Of a DNA stretch of 64,000 nt, positions 1 through 9,062 are shown piece by piece. Source of the DNA: Dechloromonas sp. (GTDB taxonomy: Bacteria > Pseudomonadota > Gammaproteobacteria > Burkholderiales > Rhodocyclaceae); the NCBI GenBank assembly GCA_016790815.1, contig JAEUOG010000010.1, positions 1-64,000 on the forward strand, given 5' to 3'. Position 1 is the first letter of the stretch. Every line of letters begins with the position of its first letter. A program made the position numbers and the translations under genes. The notes below the pieces were generated by a model. That model saw nothing but the letters and a program-made list of their open reading frames with translations, did no database searches and was not told where the DNA came from.

Positions 1-1134
1 GACAAGATCGCCACCCTGCAGATCCGCCCCCGCGGCTGGCACCTGGACGAGAAGCACGTCCTCGTTGACGGCCAACGCGTCGGCGGCGGCATTTTCGACT
101 TCGCCGTGGTCTTCTTCCACAACGCCAAGGAGCAGATCGCCCGCGGCGCCGGCCCCTTCTACTACCTGCCGAAGATGGAAAGCCATCTGGAAGCCCGTCT
201 GTGGAACGACATCTTCGTGATGGCCCAGGACCACATCGGGCTGCCCCAGGGCACCATCAAGGCCACCGTGCTGGTCGAAACCATCCTCGCCACCTTCGAG
301 ATGGAAGAGATCCTGTACGAGCTGCGCAACCACTCCGCCGGCCTCAACGCCGGGCGATGGGACTACATCTTCTCGTGCATCAAGAAGTTCAAGAAGAATC
401 CCGACTTCTGCCTGGCCCAGCGCAGCGCCATCACCATGGAAGTGCCCTTCATGCGCGGCTACGCTCTCGCTTTGGTGCAGGCTTGCCACAAGCGTGGCGC
501 CCCGGCTATGGGCGGCATGTCGGCCCTGATCCCGATCAAGAACGACCCGGTCGCCAACGAAAAGGCCCTGGCCGGTATCCGCCACGACAAGACCCGCGAC
601 GCCAACGACGGCTTCGACGGCGGCTGGGTGGCCCACCCGGGCCTCGTGCCGATCGCCATGGAAGAATTCGTCAAGGTGCTGGGCGACAAGCCGAACCAGT
701 GGGAAAAGCAGGTTTCCGGCAACTTCGGCCCGGCCCAGTGGCTCGACTTCCAGCCGGAAACCCCGATCACCGAAGCCGGCCTGCGCAACAACATCAACGT
801 CGGCATTCACTACCTCGGCAGCTGGCTGGCCGGCAACGGCTGCGTGCCCATCCACAACCTGATGGAAGATGCGGCCACCGCCGAAATCTCCCGCTCGCAG
901 GTCTGGCAGTGGGTTGTTTCGCCGAAGGGCATCCTCGACGACGGCCGCAAGGTCACCGTTGAAATGGTCCGCCCGATGATTGCCGAAGAACTGGCCAAGG
1001 TGAAGGCATTCGTCACCGCCCAAGGCGAAGACACCGCCAGCTACGACAAGGCTGCCGTGATTTTCGACGAAATGTCGCTGACCCCGGAATACCCGGAATT
1101 CCTGACCCTGCCGCTGTACGAGGCTATGGAATAA
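1..1134 (+). CDS. aceB: Malate synthase A, 3' part (5' end outside window)
   Basis: The open frame runs from base 1 without a start, so the N-terminus lies upstream. About 377 codons are visible; family members are about 530 residues. Malate synthase condenses glyoxylate with acetyl-CoA to malate, the second step of the glyoxylate bypass, in the cytosol. Visible family motifs are GRWDYIFSCIKK, MRGYALALVQACHKRGAPAMGG and GFDGGWVAHPGLVPIA, which build the TIM-barrel active site of the A-type (not G-type) enzyme. The gene ends at a clear intrinsic terminator. The icd/aceK branch-point genes that control flux into this pathway lie 15-20 kb downstream. Identification is firm; only the start is missing. 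Confidence 0.96.
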   Translation, partial: DKIATLQIRPRGWHLDEKHVLVDGQRVGGGIFDFAVVFFHNAKEQIARGAGPFYYLPKMESHLEARLWNDIFVMAQDHIGLPQGTIKATVLVETILATFEMEEILYELRNHSAGLNAGRWDYIFSCIKKFKKNPDFCLAQRSAITMEVPFMRGYALALVQACHKRGAPAMGGMSALIPIKNDPVANEKALAGIRHDKTRDANDGFDGGWVAHPGLVPIAMEEFVKVLGDKPNQWEKQVSGNFGPAQWLDFQPETPITEAGLRNNINVGIHYLGSWLAGNGCVPIHNLMEDAATAEISRSQVWQWVVSPKGILDDGRKVTVEMVRPMIAEELAKVKAFVTAQGEDTASYDKAAVIFDEMSLTPEYPEFLTLPLYEAME

Positions 1135-1160
1135 GCGTCCGTTCAAAGCAACGCAGGACA

Positions 1161-1188
1161 AAAAACGCCGGGGTTTCCCGGCGTTTTT
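1161..1188 (+). terminator. Intrinsic terminator of aceB
   Basis: A perfect 12-bp stem (AAAAACGCCGGG with CCCGGCGTTTTT) around a GTTT loop starts 26 bases after the aceB stop; the 3' arm ends in a T-run. Confidence 0.92.
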
Positions 1189-1277
1189 CATTTTCTCGGG
1201 GAAAACCAGGCTCGCCATCGACTTCCACGGTCGACTGGAAAATACAGCCAAAAAGGCCAAACCCACTTCATCACTTT

Positions 1278-1291
1278 TTGATTATATTCAA
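1278..1291 (+). promoter_or_regulatory. FNR/ANR-like box, distal
   Basis: TTGATTATATTCAA matches the FNR/ANR consensus TTGAT-N4-ATCAA at 9 of 10 defined positions. It lies about 45 bp upstream of a second box and 150 bp upstream of the c-heme diguanylate cyclase. Regulation is inferred from the motif only. Confidence 0.45.
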
Positions 1292-1322
1292 TGCCTTGGG
1301 TGCCTCTGTCCGCTCCCGCGGG

Positions 1323-1336
1323 TTGACCTTGATCAA
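1323..1336 (+). promoter_or_regulatory. FNR/ANR-like box, proximal
   Basis: TTGACCTTGATCAA matches TTGAT-N4-ATCAA at 9 of 10 defined positions. Its centre is about 98 bp before the GTG at 1427, leaving room for a class II-type activated promoter starting near 1371-1383. Together with the box at 1278 it suggests oxygen-linked control of the downstream heme sensor. Confidence 0.55.
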
Positions 1337-1426
1337 ACAAGCCTCGATCTCCCGGTCAAAACAGAGTAGTCACAATAGCCAAGCCTAGGTCTTAAGTCAT
1401 AATCACGCACTGCAAACTTTGTCCTT

Positions 1427-3304
1427 GTGGATAACTGCACCGTGAACCTGAACGCGAAAGTCACCTTTTTTTTCGTCAGCATTTTTTCCGGCTTGCTGGC
1501 GGTTCTGCTGGCTATCAGCCTGTACGCGTTCAGGAATTTCTCGATCGCATCGGCAACGGATCACATCCAGACCGCAGCGGAGATCGTCCGGGTTCATCTG
1601 ACGGAGTCTATGATCAATGGCGTGATCGACAAACGCGAGAATTTTTTGCGCCGTCTGACCGAAGTCCAGGGCCTCAAATCGGCACGTGTCATCCGCTCGC
1701 CTGAAGTCGAAAAACAGTATGGGAAGGGCCTCAGCCAGGAAGCGGCCGGTGACGATCTCGAGCGTCAGGTCATCAGCGATGGCACGCCCCGATTCGATGT
1801 GATCAAAGAGGGAAACGAGACCATCTTTCGCGGGGTCATTCCCTACATCGCCACCGCCAACGGCAACCCCAATTGCCTGCAATGCCATCAGGTCAGCGAA
1901 GGAGCCGTACTCGGCGCCGTCAGCATGAGCATGTCGATCGAAGCGCTGCGGGAGAAGGCTCTGATCACCGTCACAGGCATTGGCGTGGCCGTCGCTCTTT
2001 TTGCCTTGCTCCTCGTGTTTTTGCTACGCCGCCTGCTGCGCCCCATTTCGGAAACCGCCCATGCAGTTGAAGAGGCTGTGCAGCGCGCCTTGCGCGGCGA
2101 CTTCAAAGCCAAGGTCGACAAGAAGACGAACGATGAAATCGGCCAGATCGCCGGCGACATGAACCGTTTGCTCACCTTCCTCGACGACGGTCTGAACCGG
2201 ATCGGCTCCAATGTCGCCCGCCTGATTGACCGCACCCCGGCGCCCGGCGAAAATCAGCTGACGGCGACCATCGAGATGGTGGAAAGCCTGACCAAGGCTG
2301 CTCACTTCAAGCAGGCAATCGAAGAGGACGAGGCCAAGTTGGAGATCTATCAGCGCCTTTCCGTCGCCCTTCAGGATGAGTTCAAGCAGAACGAGTTCTC
2401 GCTCTATGAAGTCAGCACGCACAAGAAGCAGATGAAGACCATCGTGGTCGATGGCGAATTTGCCGACACCTGCCGCTGGTGCGACCCGCAGATACTGGTT
2501 CGGCCCGAAGCCTGCCGCGTTCGCCGCACCGGCCATCTCGTGGACAGCATCAGCACCCCGGAAATCTGCTACTCGTTCCGCCCGCCAGCCGAACTGGGCG
2601 AGCGGCGCCATCTCTGCTTCCCGATTATTCAATCCGGTGCCGTCGGCAGCGTCGTTCAGTTGCTGGCACCCCCTGAAAAAGCAGCAGAACTGCTGACCAG
2701 CGCTCCCTACATCAACGTCTACCTGCGCGAAGCGGCACCTGTGCTCGAAACCAAGCGGCTCATGGAAAACCTGCGCGACGCCACGCTACGCGACCCGATG
2801 ACCGGGCTGAACAATCGCCGTTTCCTTGAAGAATATGTCGAGACCCTGGTCGCCAGCGTGCAGCGCAAGCGCACCCATGCAGCCATCCTGATGCTCGACC
2901 TCGACTATTTCAAGATGGTCAACGACACTTATGGCCATGACGCCGGCGACGCCGTTCTCAAGGCGCTCTCCTCGCTGCTGACCCAGTCGGTGCGAGCATC
3001 CGATTTGGTCATTCGCTATGGCGGCGAGGAGTTCCTGATCATCCTGATCGATAGCGAGGGTGTGGCGGCAGAAAACGTGGCTGAAAAAATCCGCCTTGCC
3101 GTAGAAGGCCTCCAGGTTCAGGTTGCCGGCATCACGCTGCAAAAGACGATCTCGATCGGCATAGCCGACTTCCCGAACGACAGCGAAACTTTTTGGCAAG
3201 CCGTCAAGTTCGCTGATGTGGCCCTCTATCAGGCCAAGGAAAGTGGGCGCAACCGTGTCGTCCGTTTCAGTCCCGAGATGTGGCGCGACACCAAGGAATA
3301 TTGA
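1427..3304 (+). CDS. Diguanylate cyclase with periplasmic c-type heme motif
   Basis: Predicted inner-membrane sensor that makes cyclic di-GMP. A signal-anchor helix (about residues 12-35) precedes a periplasmic domain ending in CLQCH (150-154), the covalent heme c signature. A second helix (178-200), a HAMP region (to about 255), a cytoplasmic GAF-like stretch with several cysteines, and a GGDEF domain follow. The active site reads GGEEF (532-536) and an RASD inhibitory site lies five residues upstream, so the enzyme looks active and product-inhibited. Heme c in such domains is known to sense redox or gaseous ligands; the ligand here is unknown. A GTG at 1442 is an alternative start; neither start has a strong ribosome site. 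It stands alone between aceB and lrgA, behind two FNR-like boxes. Confidence 0.85.
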   Translation: MDNCTVNLNAKVTFFFVSIFSGLLAVLLAISLYAFRNFSIASATDHIQTAAEIVRVHLTESMINGVIDKRENFLRRLTEVQGLKSARVIRSPEVEKQYGKGLSQEAAGDDLERQVISDGTPRFDVIKEGNETIFRGVIPYIATANGNPNCLQCHQVSEGAVLGAVSMSMSIEALREKALITVTGIGVAVALFALLLVFLLRRLLRPISETAHAVEEAVQRALRGDFKAKVDKKTNDEIGQIAGDMNRLLTFLDDGLNRIGSNVARLIDRTPAPGENQLTATIEMVESLTKAAHFKQAIEEDEAKLEIYQRLSVALQDEFKQNEFSLYEVSTHKKQMKTIVVDGEFADTCRWCDPQILVRPEACRVRRTGHLVDSISTPEICYSFRPPAELGERRHLCFPIIQSGAVGSVVQLLAPPEKAAELLTSAPYINVYLREAAPVLETKRLMENLRDATLRDPMTGLNNRRFLEEYVETLVASVQRKRTHAAILMLDLDYFKMVNDTYGHDAGDAVLKALSSLLTQSVRASDLVIRYGGEEFLIILIDSEGVAAENVAEKIRLAVEGLQVQVAGITLQKTISIGIADFPNDSETFWQAVKFADVALYQAKESGRNRVVRFSPEMWRDTKEY

Positions 3305-3377
3305 AGCCCAAGCCGGCAAGCGCTCCATCGGCCCAAGCATCCTTTACCTCGGGTATAAGATAAAGCGACGTTTTTAC

Positions 3378-3397
3378 CAGTTATAAAAACATAACTG
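3378..3397. repeat. Inverted repeat upstream of lrgA (possible operator)
   Basis: CAGTTAT and ATAACTG are perfect 7-bp arms separated by AAAAAC, 45 bp before the lrgA start. The geometry suits a dimeric regulator; which one is unknown. Confidence 0.35.
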
Positions 3398-3441
3398 AGC
3401 CAATACACTAACAGCCTTCTGGTTTCTTCTGGAGGCTGCTC

Positions 3442-3801
3442 GTGATTTCCGCCCTCTCCGCCCTGCTCGTTTTCCAGTTGGCCGGTGAAGTTCTCGCCCG
3501 CTCGCTCAATCTGCCCATCCCCGGGCCGGTCATCGGCATGCTCATGCTCTTTGTCGCACTCGTGCTGCGCGGCGGTACCGGCGATGAGCTTCAGTCGACC
3601 AGCCAGAATCTGCTGCAACACCTCTCGCTGCTTTTCGTACCGGCCGGTACCGGCATCATGGTCCACCTTCACCGGGTGTCTGATGAATGGCTGCCGCTAC
3701 TCATTTCGCTTCTGCTCAGCACCTTGGGCACGCTGGTTGTCACTGCCTTGGTCATGAAGCTCTGCCAGCGCAGCCCGGCCGCCTCGGGAGAGGCGCCATG
3801 A
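3442..3801 (+). CDS. lrgA: CidA/LrgA family membrane protein
   Basis: 119 residues, small and hydrophobic, with about four predicted helices and the family segment around PIPGPVIGMLMLF. It starts with GTG preceded by TGGAGG. LrgA-type proteins act with LrgB, classically as holin-like modulators of murein hydrolases; in some Gram-positive bacteria the pair has been reported to move pyruvate. The gene overlaps lrgB by four bases (ATGA), indicating translational coupling. A sensor kinase and response regulator follow immediately after lrgB. Confidence 0.85.
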   Translation: MISALSALLVFQLAGEVLARSLNLPIPGPVIGMLMLFVALVLRGGTGDELQSTSQNLLQHLSLLFVPAGTGIMVHLHRVSDEWLPLLISLLLSTLGTLVVTALVMKLCQRSPAASGEAP

Positions 3802-4526
3802 CGCAGGAAATCAGCCAGATCTGGGTCTATCTCTCGGCCTCGCCGCTGCTCGGGCTAACTATCACGCTGCTCGCCTATCAGGCCGCCTTCGCCCTCTACC
3901 GCCGTTCCGGCAACAATCCGCTGGCCAATCCGGTGCTCATTGCCGTTTTCATTTTGGTGCTGTTTTTGACGTTGACCGCAACATCGTACGAAACCTACTT
4001 CGCCGGTGCCCAGTTCGTGCATTTCCTGCTCGGCCCGGCCACCGTGGCACTGGCCATCCCGCTCTACACACAATTCAAGCGTGTGCGCTCAATGCTGCTC
4101 CCGGTCCTCGCCGGGCTGCTCGCCGGCAGCCTGACGGCCATCGTCTCGGCCGTGCTCGTCGCCCGCCTGCTCGGCGCCAGCGCCTCGACCCAGCTTTCGC
4201 TCGCCCCCAAGTCGGTGACCACACCGATTGCCATGGGCATCGCCGAGCGCATCGGCGGCATTCCGTCGCTGACGGCGGTGCTGGTCATCGTCACCGGCAT
4301 CCTCGGCGCCGTCGGCGCGCGCTTCGTTTTCGACGCCATGAAGGTGCGCGACCCGGCCATCCGCGGCTTTGCAATCGGCATCGCCTCGCACGGCATCGGC
4401 ACAGCGCGCGCCTTTCAGGTCAATGAGCAGAGCGGCGCCTTCGCCGCGCTGGCCATGGGCATGAACGGGGCGCTCACCGCCCTGCTCGTGCCGTGGATTG
4501 CCGCTTACCTCATCAACATAGGGTAA
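3798..4526 (+). CDS. lrgB: LrgB/CidB family membrane protein
   Basis: 242 residues, with multiple hydrophobic segments and the family hallmarks PKSVTTPIAMGIAERIGG and IASHGIGTARAFQ. The ATG at 3798 overlaps the lrgA stop, which fixes this start over an upstream in-frame ATG inside lrgA. It is the membrane partner of LrgA; the substrate is not determined here. The next gene, a histidine kinase, begins six bases after the stop, so lrgA-lrgB-kinase-regulator is probably one transcript. Confidence 0.88.
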   Translation: MTQEISQIWVYLSASPLLGLTITLLAYQAAFALYRRSGNNPLANPVLIAVFILVLFLTLTATSYETYFAGAQFVHFLLGPATVALAIPLYTQFKRVRSMLLPVLAGLLAGSLTAIVSAVLVARLLGASASTQLSLAPKSVTTPIAMGIAERIGGIPSLTAVLVIVTGILGAVGARFVFDAMKVRDPAIRGFAIGIASHGIGTARAFQVNEQSGAFAALAMGMNGALTALLVPWIAAYLINIG

Positions 4527-4532
4527 GTACCT

Positions 4533-6944
4533 ATGGCCGATGCCACCAGGGTGGCGAAGAATTTGCCCATGCTCATGCGTCCTCCCGCTACTCAGCCCAA
4601 AAATGCCCGGCTGTGGCTCGCCCCCTACGTTGCCATCGGCATTTTCGCGCTGGCCATGCTGATCCTGACCGGCCTGCTGCAATGGCGCGAACTGGACACG
4701 GCACGCTCTGCACTGGAAGGCGACATGCACTGGGCGGAACGGACCATCGGCAACCGCCTGCACGCGCACCAGGACTTTCTCGCCGAACTCGGGCGAGAGC
4801 AGGAATTCAAGCAGCTGACCTACGAAGCCTTTCAGGTCAAGGCCAGCCGCTATGTAAGCGAGGCGCCGGAAATCCACGCAATCATCTGGGTTGATACCGA
4901 TGGCAAGGTGGAGTGGGTTGCGCCCAACGAATCGACGGCCGTCTTTGTTGGCGAACAGCTTTCCGGCGATCGCCTGGTGGCCCTGCAGGAAGCTCTGCGC
5001 GTTCGCCGGCCTGTCGTTTCACCAGACTATCTTGACGCCACCCAGCGAACAGCGCACGACATCATTCACCCTGTCCAGCGCGGCAGTGGTGACCTCGGCG
5101 CCTTCATCGCCCTGCAATCGCTGGAAACATTGCTGCGCACAACCCTGCCGACCGTATTCACCACCCGCTACAGCCTGACCGTGGTCGACGCGCAAAATCG
5201 AGAACTCCTGAGCAACTCGTCAGTGAAGCCCACGGACCGCCAGGTTTCAGGCCAGATCAGTCTCGAACTGCCCAACAATCGCCTCGGCCTCAATATCGTC
5301 GCCTATCGGGTCGGTGGCGCCTGGCTACCTTTCGTACCGGCTGCACTGATTCTCGTGCTGACCCTGATCGCCTCCGTGACGCTGATCCAGTTGCGCCGAC
5401 ACGCCAAGCATCGCGCCGAAACCGAGGAAGAACTCCGCGCCGCCTACGCTTTCCGCCAGGCCATGTCGCAATCGATGATCACCGGCCTGCGCGCCATCGA
5501 CCTCGAGGGCCGGATCACCTTCGTCAACGCCGCCTTCTGCCGGATGACCGGCTTCGACGAAAGCGAGCTGGTCGGCATCAAGCCGCCCTACCCTTACTGG
5601 CCAGCCGAGGAATTCGACCGCCTGCAACACAATATCGACACCGCACTGGCCGGGAGCGCACCGGCCAGCGGTTTCGAGATGCGCATCATGCGCAAGAACG
5701 GTGAGCGCTTCGATGTGCGCCTCTATTTTTCGCCATTGATCGGCACCAACGGCCAGCAGATCGGCTGGATGGCGTCGATGAACGACATCACCGAGCCGAA
5801 GCGTGTGCGCGTCGAACTGGAACGCGCCCACGAGCGTTTCGTCACCGTCATCGACGGCCTCGACTCGGCGGTGTATGTGGCCGATGTGACGACAGGCGAA
5901 ATTCTTTTCGCCAACCGATCTTTCCAGAACATCTTCGGCTTTGACAGCGTTGGGCAGGACTCGGCGCAGGTTACGGCAGCCTGCCGTCCGCCGCCCGACT
6001 CACTGGCCCGAGACCCGCAGCAGATCGGCGTCGATGAATTGCCCTGCGAACTATTCGACGGCGAAGTCCAGCACACACTGTCGGGCCGCTGGTACCACCT
6101 GCACGAACGCGCAATTCGCTGGGTCGATGGCCGCACCGTGCGCGTCCAGATCGGCGCCGACATTACCGACAAGAAGCTCGTCGATGAAGTCAACCTCCAG
6201 CAGCAGAAGCGCCTCGAGCAGACCTCGCGCCTCATCACCATGGGCGAAATGGCCTCGTCACTGGCGCATGAGCTTAACCAGCCCTTGTCCGCCATTGCTA
6301 ATTACTGTGCCGGCTGCGTCAAGCGCATGCGGGCGGGAAACTACAAGCTGGACGACCTGCTGGCAGCCATGCAGAAAGCATCTGACCAGGCCGAACGGGC
6401 CGGCAAGATCATTCGCCGCATGCGCGACATGGTGAAGAAAGGCGATCCCAACCGGCAGCCGATCGCCCTTGCAGAACTTGTCGATGAAACCCGTGCCTTT
6501 ACCGACATCGATGCCCAGCGTACCGGCACACAAATCGTCGTCGACCTGCCCGAGAATCTGCCGAAAATCGTCGTCGACCGCATCATGATCGAACAGGTAC
6601 TCCTCAACCTGTTCAAGAACGCCATCGAAGCAATGAGCGATCTGCCCGTTTCACGGCGGGTGCTGACCTTGCATGCCCGGCGCGTCGATGAGCGCATGCT
6701 GGAGGTTTCGGTATCCGATCAGGGCCATGGTCTGGCCGAAGAAGACATCGAGAAGATTTTTGCCCCCTTCTACACGACCAAGGCCGAAGGCATGGGCATC
6801 GGCCTGGCAATCTGCCGGTCGATCATCGAATTTCACCAGGGGCGGCTGTGGGTCGAACCACGGCGCGAGGGCGGCACGGTGTTCCACTTCACCGTGCCGA
6901 TAGAAGAAAATAACGACGAAAATGGCGAGGTAGGCGATGAATGA
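4533..6944 (+). CDS. Membrane PAS-PAS sensor histidine kinase
   Basis: 803 residues. A first helix (about 29-49), a periplasmic sensing region of about 210 residues resembling DctB-type extracellular domains, and a second helix (about 262-284) are followed by two PAS domains (about 305-430 and 435-555). The HisKA phospho-acceptor lies in SSLAHELNQPLSA (His579), and the HATPase carries DQGHGL and GMGIGLAICRSIIE. The architecture is of the FixL/TtrS/DctB kind. It overlaps the response regulator by eight bases. Co-transcription with lrgAB suggests it senses a metabolite linked to that transporter; this is inference. Internal ATGs at 4572 and 4578 are alternative starts. Confidence 0.88.
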   Translation: MADATRVAKNLPMLMRPPATQPKNARLWLAPYVAIGIFALAMLILTGLLQWRELDTARSALEGDMHWAERTIGNRLHAHQDFLAELGREQEFKQLTYEAFQVKASRYVSEAPEIHAIIWVDTDGKVEWVAPNESTAVFVGEQLSGDRLVALQEALRVRRPVVSPDYLDATQRTAHDIIHPVQRGSGDLGAFIALQSLETLLRTTLPTVFTTRYSLTVVDAQNRELLSNSSVKPTDRQVSGQISLELPNNRLGLNIVAYRVGGAWLPFVPAALILVLTLIASVTLIQLRRHAKHRAETEEELRAAYAFRQAMSQSMITGLRAIDLEGRITFVNAAFCRMTGFDESELVGIKPPYPYWPAEEFDRLQHNIDTALAGSAPASGFEMRIMRKNGERFDVRLYFSPLIGTNGQQIGWMASMNDITEPKRVRVELERAHERFVTVIDGLDSAVYVADVTTGEILFANRSFQNIFGFDSVGQDSAQVTAACRPPPDSLARDPQQIGVDELPCELFDGEVQHTLSGRWYHLHERAIRWVDGRTVRVQIGADITDKKLVDEVNLQQQKRLEQTSRLITMGEMASSLAHELNQPLSAIANYCAGCVKRMRAGNYKLDDLLAAMQKASDQAERAGKIIRRMRDMVKKGDPNRQPIALAELVDETRAFTDIDAQRTGTQIVVDLPENLPKIVVDRIMIEQVLLNLFKNAIEAMSDLPVSRRVLTLHARRVDERMLEVSVSDQGHGLAEEDIEKIFAPFYTTKAEGMGIGLAICRSIIEFHQGRLWVEPRREGGTVFHFTVPIEENNDENGEVGDE

Positions 6945-7545
6945 ACGGACGCAGATAATTTACGTTGTTGACGACGACGAGGCCATGCGCGACTCGATGA
7001 CCTGGCTGCTCGAGGGCGAAGGCTACGACGTGGCCTGCTACGACTCGGCCGAGAGTTTTCTGAAAGTCTGGCGCGACGACATGCGGGGCTGCCTGATCCT
7101 CGATGTGCGGATGCCGGAAATGAGCGGCCTCGAACTGCAGGAAAAACTCGACTCGCTCGGCTCGCAATTGCCGGTCATCTTCGTTACCGGCCACGGCGAC
7201 GTGCCCATGGCGGTTTCGGCGCTACAGCGCGGCGCCTGCGATTTCATCGAAAAACCTTTCCACAACGAGGACCTGCTCTCGCGCATTGTCCGGGCACTGG
7301 AGCTGGACTGCCAGCTATCGGCCCGCCGCCAGCGCAACGGAGCGATCAGCCACCGGCTCGATCAGCTGACCCAGCGCGAACGCGAAGTCATGAAGCTGGT
7401 CGTCGCCGGCAAGCTCAACAAGCAGATTGCCGATGAGCTGAATATCAGCATGAAAACCGTCGAAGCGCATCGGGCAAGGGTCATGGAAAAAATGGGCGTG
7501 CGCACCTTGGCCGAACTGGTCAAGGCGGTAGTGACGATCAACTGA
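6937..7545 (+). CDS. FixJ/NarL-type response regulator
   Basis: 202 residues. An N-terminal receiver has acidic residues DDD near residue 10 and phospho-acceptor Asp56 in LILDVRMPEMSG, with the switch Lys in FIEKPFHNED. A LuxR-type helix-turn-helix lies at the C-terminus (LTQREREVMKLVVAGKLNKQIADEL, shown here by its LTQREREV start, then MKTVEAHRARVMEKM). It is translationally coupled to the kinase upstream and is its cognate partner. The likely target is the lrgA promoter, which carries an inverted repeat at 3378, but this is untested. Confidence 0.92.
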   Translation: MNERTQIIYVVDDDEAMRDSMTWLLEGEGYDVACYDSAESFLKVWRDDMRGCLILDVRMPEMSGLELQEKLDSLGSQLPVIFVTGHGDVPMAVSALQRGACDFIEKPFHNEDLLSRIVRALELDCQLSARRQRNGAISHRLDQLTQREREVMKLVVAGKLNKQIADELNISMKTVEAHRARVMEKMGVRTLAELVKAVVTIN

Positions 7546-7588
7546 ACCTGCGCCAGAGGAGCCCCCCCGCACCGGCCCCAACCCGCAA

Positions 7589-7927
7589 TCAGAGCGGGAT
7601 GATGTCGTCGCCACCGGCACCGAAGCGACCTTCGTAGTGCCGTGACTGGCGAACTTCCTTGCGCCGCAAGAGCTTTTCCTGAACCTTGGTCGGCAGATCC
7701 GTAAACATGATCAGATCCTTGGCGATCAGCAGTTCGATGGTGTCTTCGATAACCCGGACAAAATCGCGGTCAAGTTCATGAAGTTCGTTCTGCCGCCAGC
7801 GTTCGTGAATGAACTGCAAAACCTCGGGATGATCGGCCGGCAAGGCTTCGTTGGCGTCGCCCTGCGCCATGGGGTGCAGTTCGCAAATCCTGCCAGCGCT
7901 ATCTCTCGCCACGTAAAGCATGCCCAT
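7589..7927 (-). CDS. Conserved hypothetical protein, 112 aa
   Basis: A soluble, acidic protein without signal peptide or helix of membrane type. It starts MGMLYVARDSAG and ends in a GGDDIIPL tail; the middle is rich in Glu, Asp and Leu and likely helical. Related short proteins in betaproteobacteria are sometimes labelled tryptophan synthase beta-like, but no PLP-enzyme motif is present and I assign no function. It sits alone between the response regulator and the ankyrin gene. Confidence 0.7.
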   Translation of the reverse strand: MGMLYVARDSAGRICELHPMAQGDANEALPADHPEVLQFIHERWRQNELHELDRDFVRVIEDTIELLIAKDLIMFTDLPTKVQEKLLRRKEVRQSRHYEGRFGAGGDDIIPL

Positions 7928-8002
7928 TCCTCTCTCGGTTGATCAGCGAAGTCTGCATGAGCGCATCGCGATTTGCAATTGAACGGCCGAAAACCGGCAT
8001 CG

Positions 8003-9025
8003 TCAGTATTTTTTTAGCGGCCCCTTGACCGGCATCTTCGGCATGCCGAAATACGTGGCAGGCGGCACCTTGTAACCAACGGCCTTGCCCTTGTCATCGT
8101 AAATAATCGTGGCCGACTGCGTTTCAGGCGCCTTGCGACTGGCGGTAATCTCCAAGGTCGCCGCCCGCGCCGGAGACGGCCGGTCCATTTCAGCACGCAC
8201 GACGCGTACCCTTTCCGTCGCAATCCGCTTGTCGATCACATCCGTGCTCATGCCACGTTCGACGAGCTTCTCGCGCATATTGAGCAATTCCTCAAGCTCC
8301 TTCGAACTGCGCATGGAGCGAACTGGCGCCCCCCACTTTTCCTTGGGCTGGCTGACAGCAATGTTGAACTCTTCCGGGTTGCTTACCATGCGGGCCAGTT
8401 CCAGGCGGTCGTGACGCATCGCCCAATCCAGCGCGCCATCGCCCCAGTCATTTTTCGACGTCCGCTCGGCACCCAGCTCGATCAACTTGCGCGCCAGCGG
8501 CTGGTGCCCCTCATAGACGGCCATCATGAGCACGCTGGAACCATTGGTACTCTGGGCATTGATGTCGGCCCCCTGCGCAATCAGAAAATCAGCAACCTCG
8601 GTGTGCCCGGCAAACACTGCGTAGTGCAGCGCCGACCATTGCCGTTTCGGCGCGTTGATGCTCGCCCCACGGTCAAGCAGCCACTTGACCATATCCAGAT
8701 TGCCACGCCACGCGGCCAGCGCTATGGCCGTCTCGCCGTTGGCGTTAATCTGGTTGATGTCCGCCCCGCGCGCGAGAAAAAGGCGCATGAGGTCGGTCTT
8801 TCCCTCCCAGGCACCGATCATCAGACCCGAGCCGATCCGGCTGCCCATGAAATCGGGCGACAGACCTTCATCCAGCCAGGCCTCGGCCTGACTGACGTCG
8901 CCCAGTTCCATGCTCAGCGTAAAGCGTACCGGATCGGGCAAGGCCGAAAAAACCGGTGCCGAAGCCGATAGCAAAAAGCCTATCGCGCTTATCATGGCAA
9001 GCCATCGTTTTACAGTTCGTCTCAT
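8003..9025 (-). CDS. Exported ankyrin-repeat protein
   Basis: 340 residues. An N-terminal hydrophobic segment (about 8-28, ending SAPVFSA) looks like a Sec signal. About five ankyrin repeats (about 45-210) follow, recognisable as GETAIALAAWRGNLDMV, WSALHYAVFAGHTEVADFL and SSVLMMAVYEGHQPLARKL. The C-terminal third is basic and not recognisable. Ankyrin repeats mediate protein contacts; the partner is unknown. It is divergent from the TonB-like gene, with starts 37 bases apart, so both promoters share that interval or lie within the opposing gene. Confidence 0.82.
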   Translation of the reverse strand: MRRTVKRWLAMISAIGFLLSASAPVFSALPDPVRFTLSMELGDVSQAEAWLDEGLSPDFMGSRIGSGLMIGAWEGKTDLMRLFLARGADINQINANGETAIALAAWRGNLDMVKWLLDRGASINAPKRQWSALHYAVFAGHTEVADFLIAQGADINAQSTNGSSVLMMAVYEGHQPLARKLIELGAERTSKNDWGDGALDWAMRHDRLELARMVSNPEEFNIAVSQPKEKWGAPVRSMRSSKELEELLNMREKLVERGMSTDVIDKRIATERVRVVRAEMDRPSPARAATLEITASRKAPETQSATIIYDDKGKAVGYKVPPATYFGMPKMPVKGPLKKY

Positions 9026-9062
9026 TGCGTATCCATCGCCACTGGCCAGCCCTCATTTTCTC

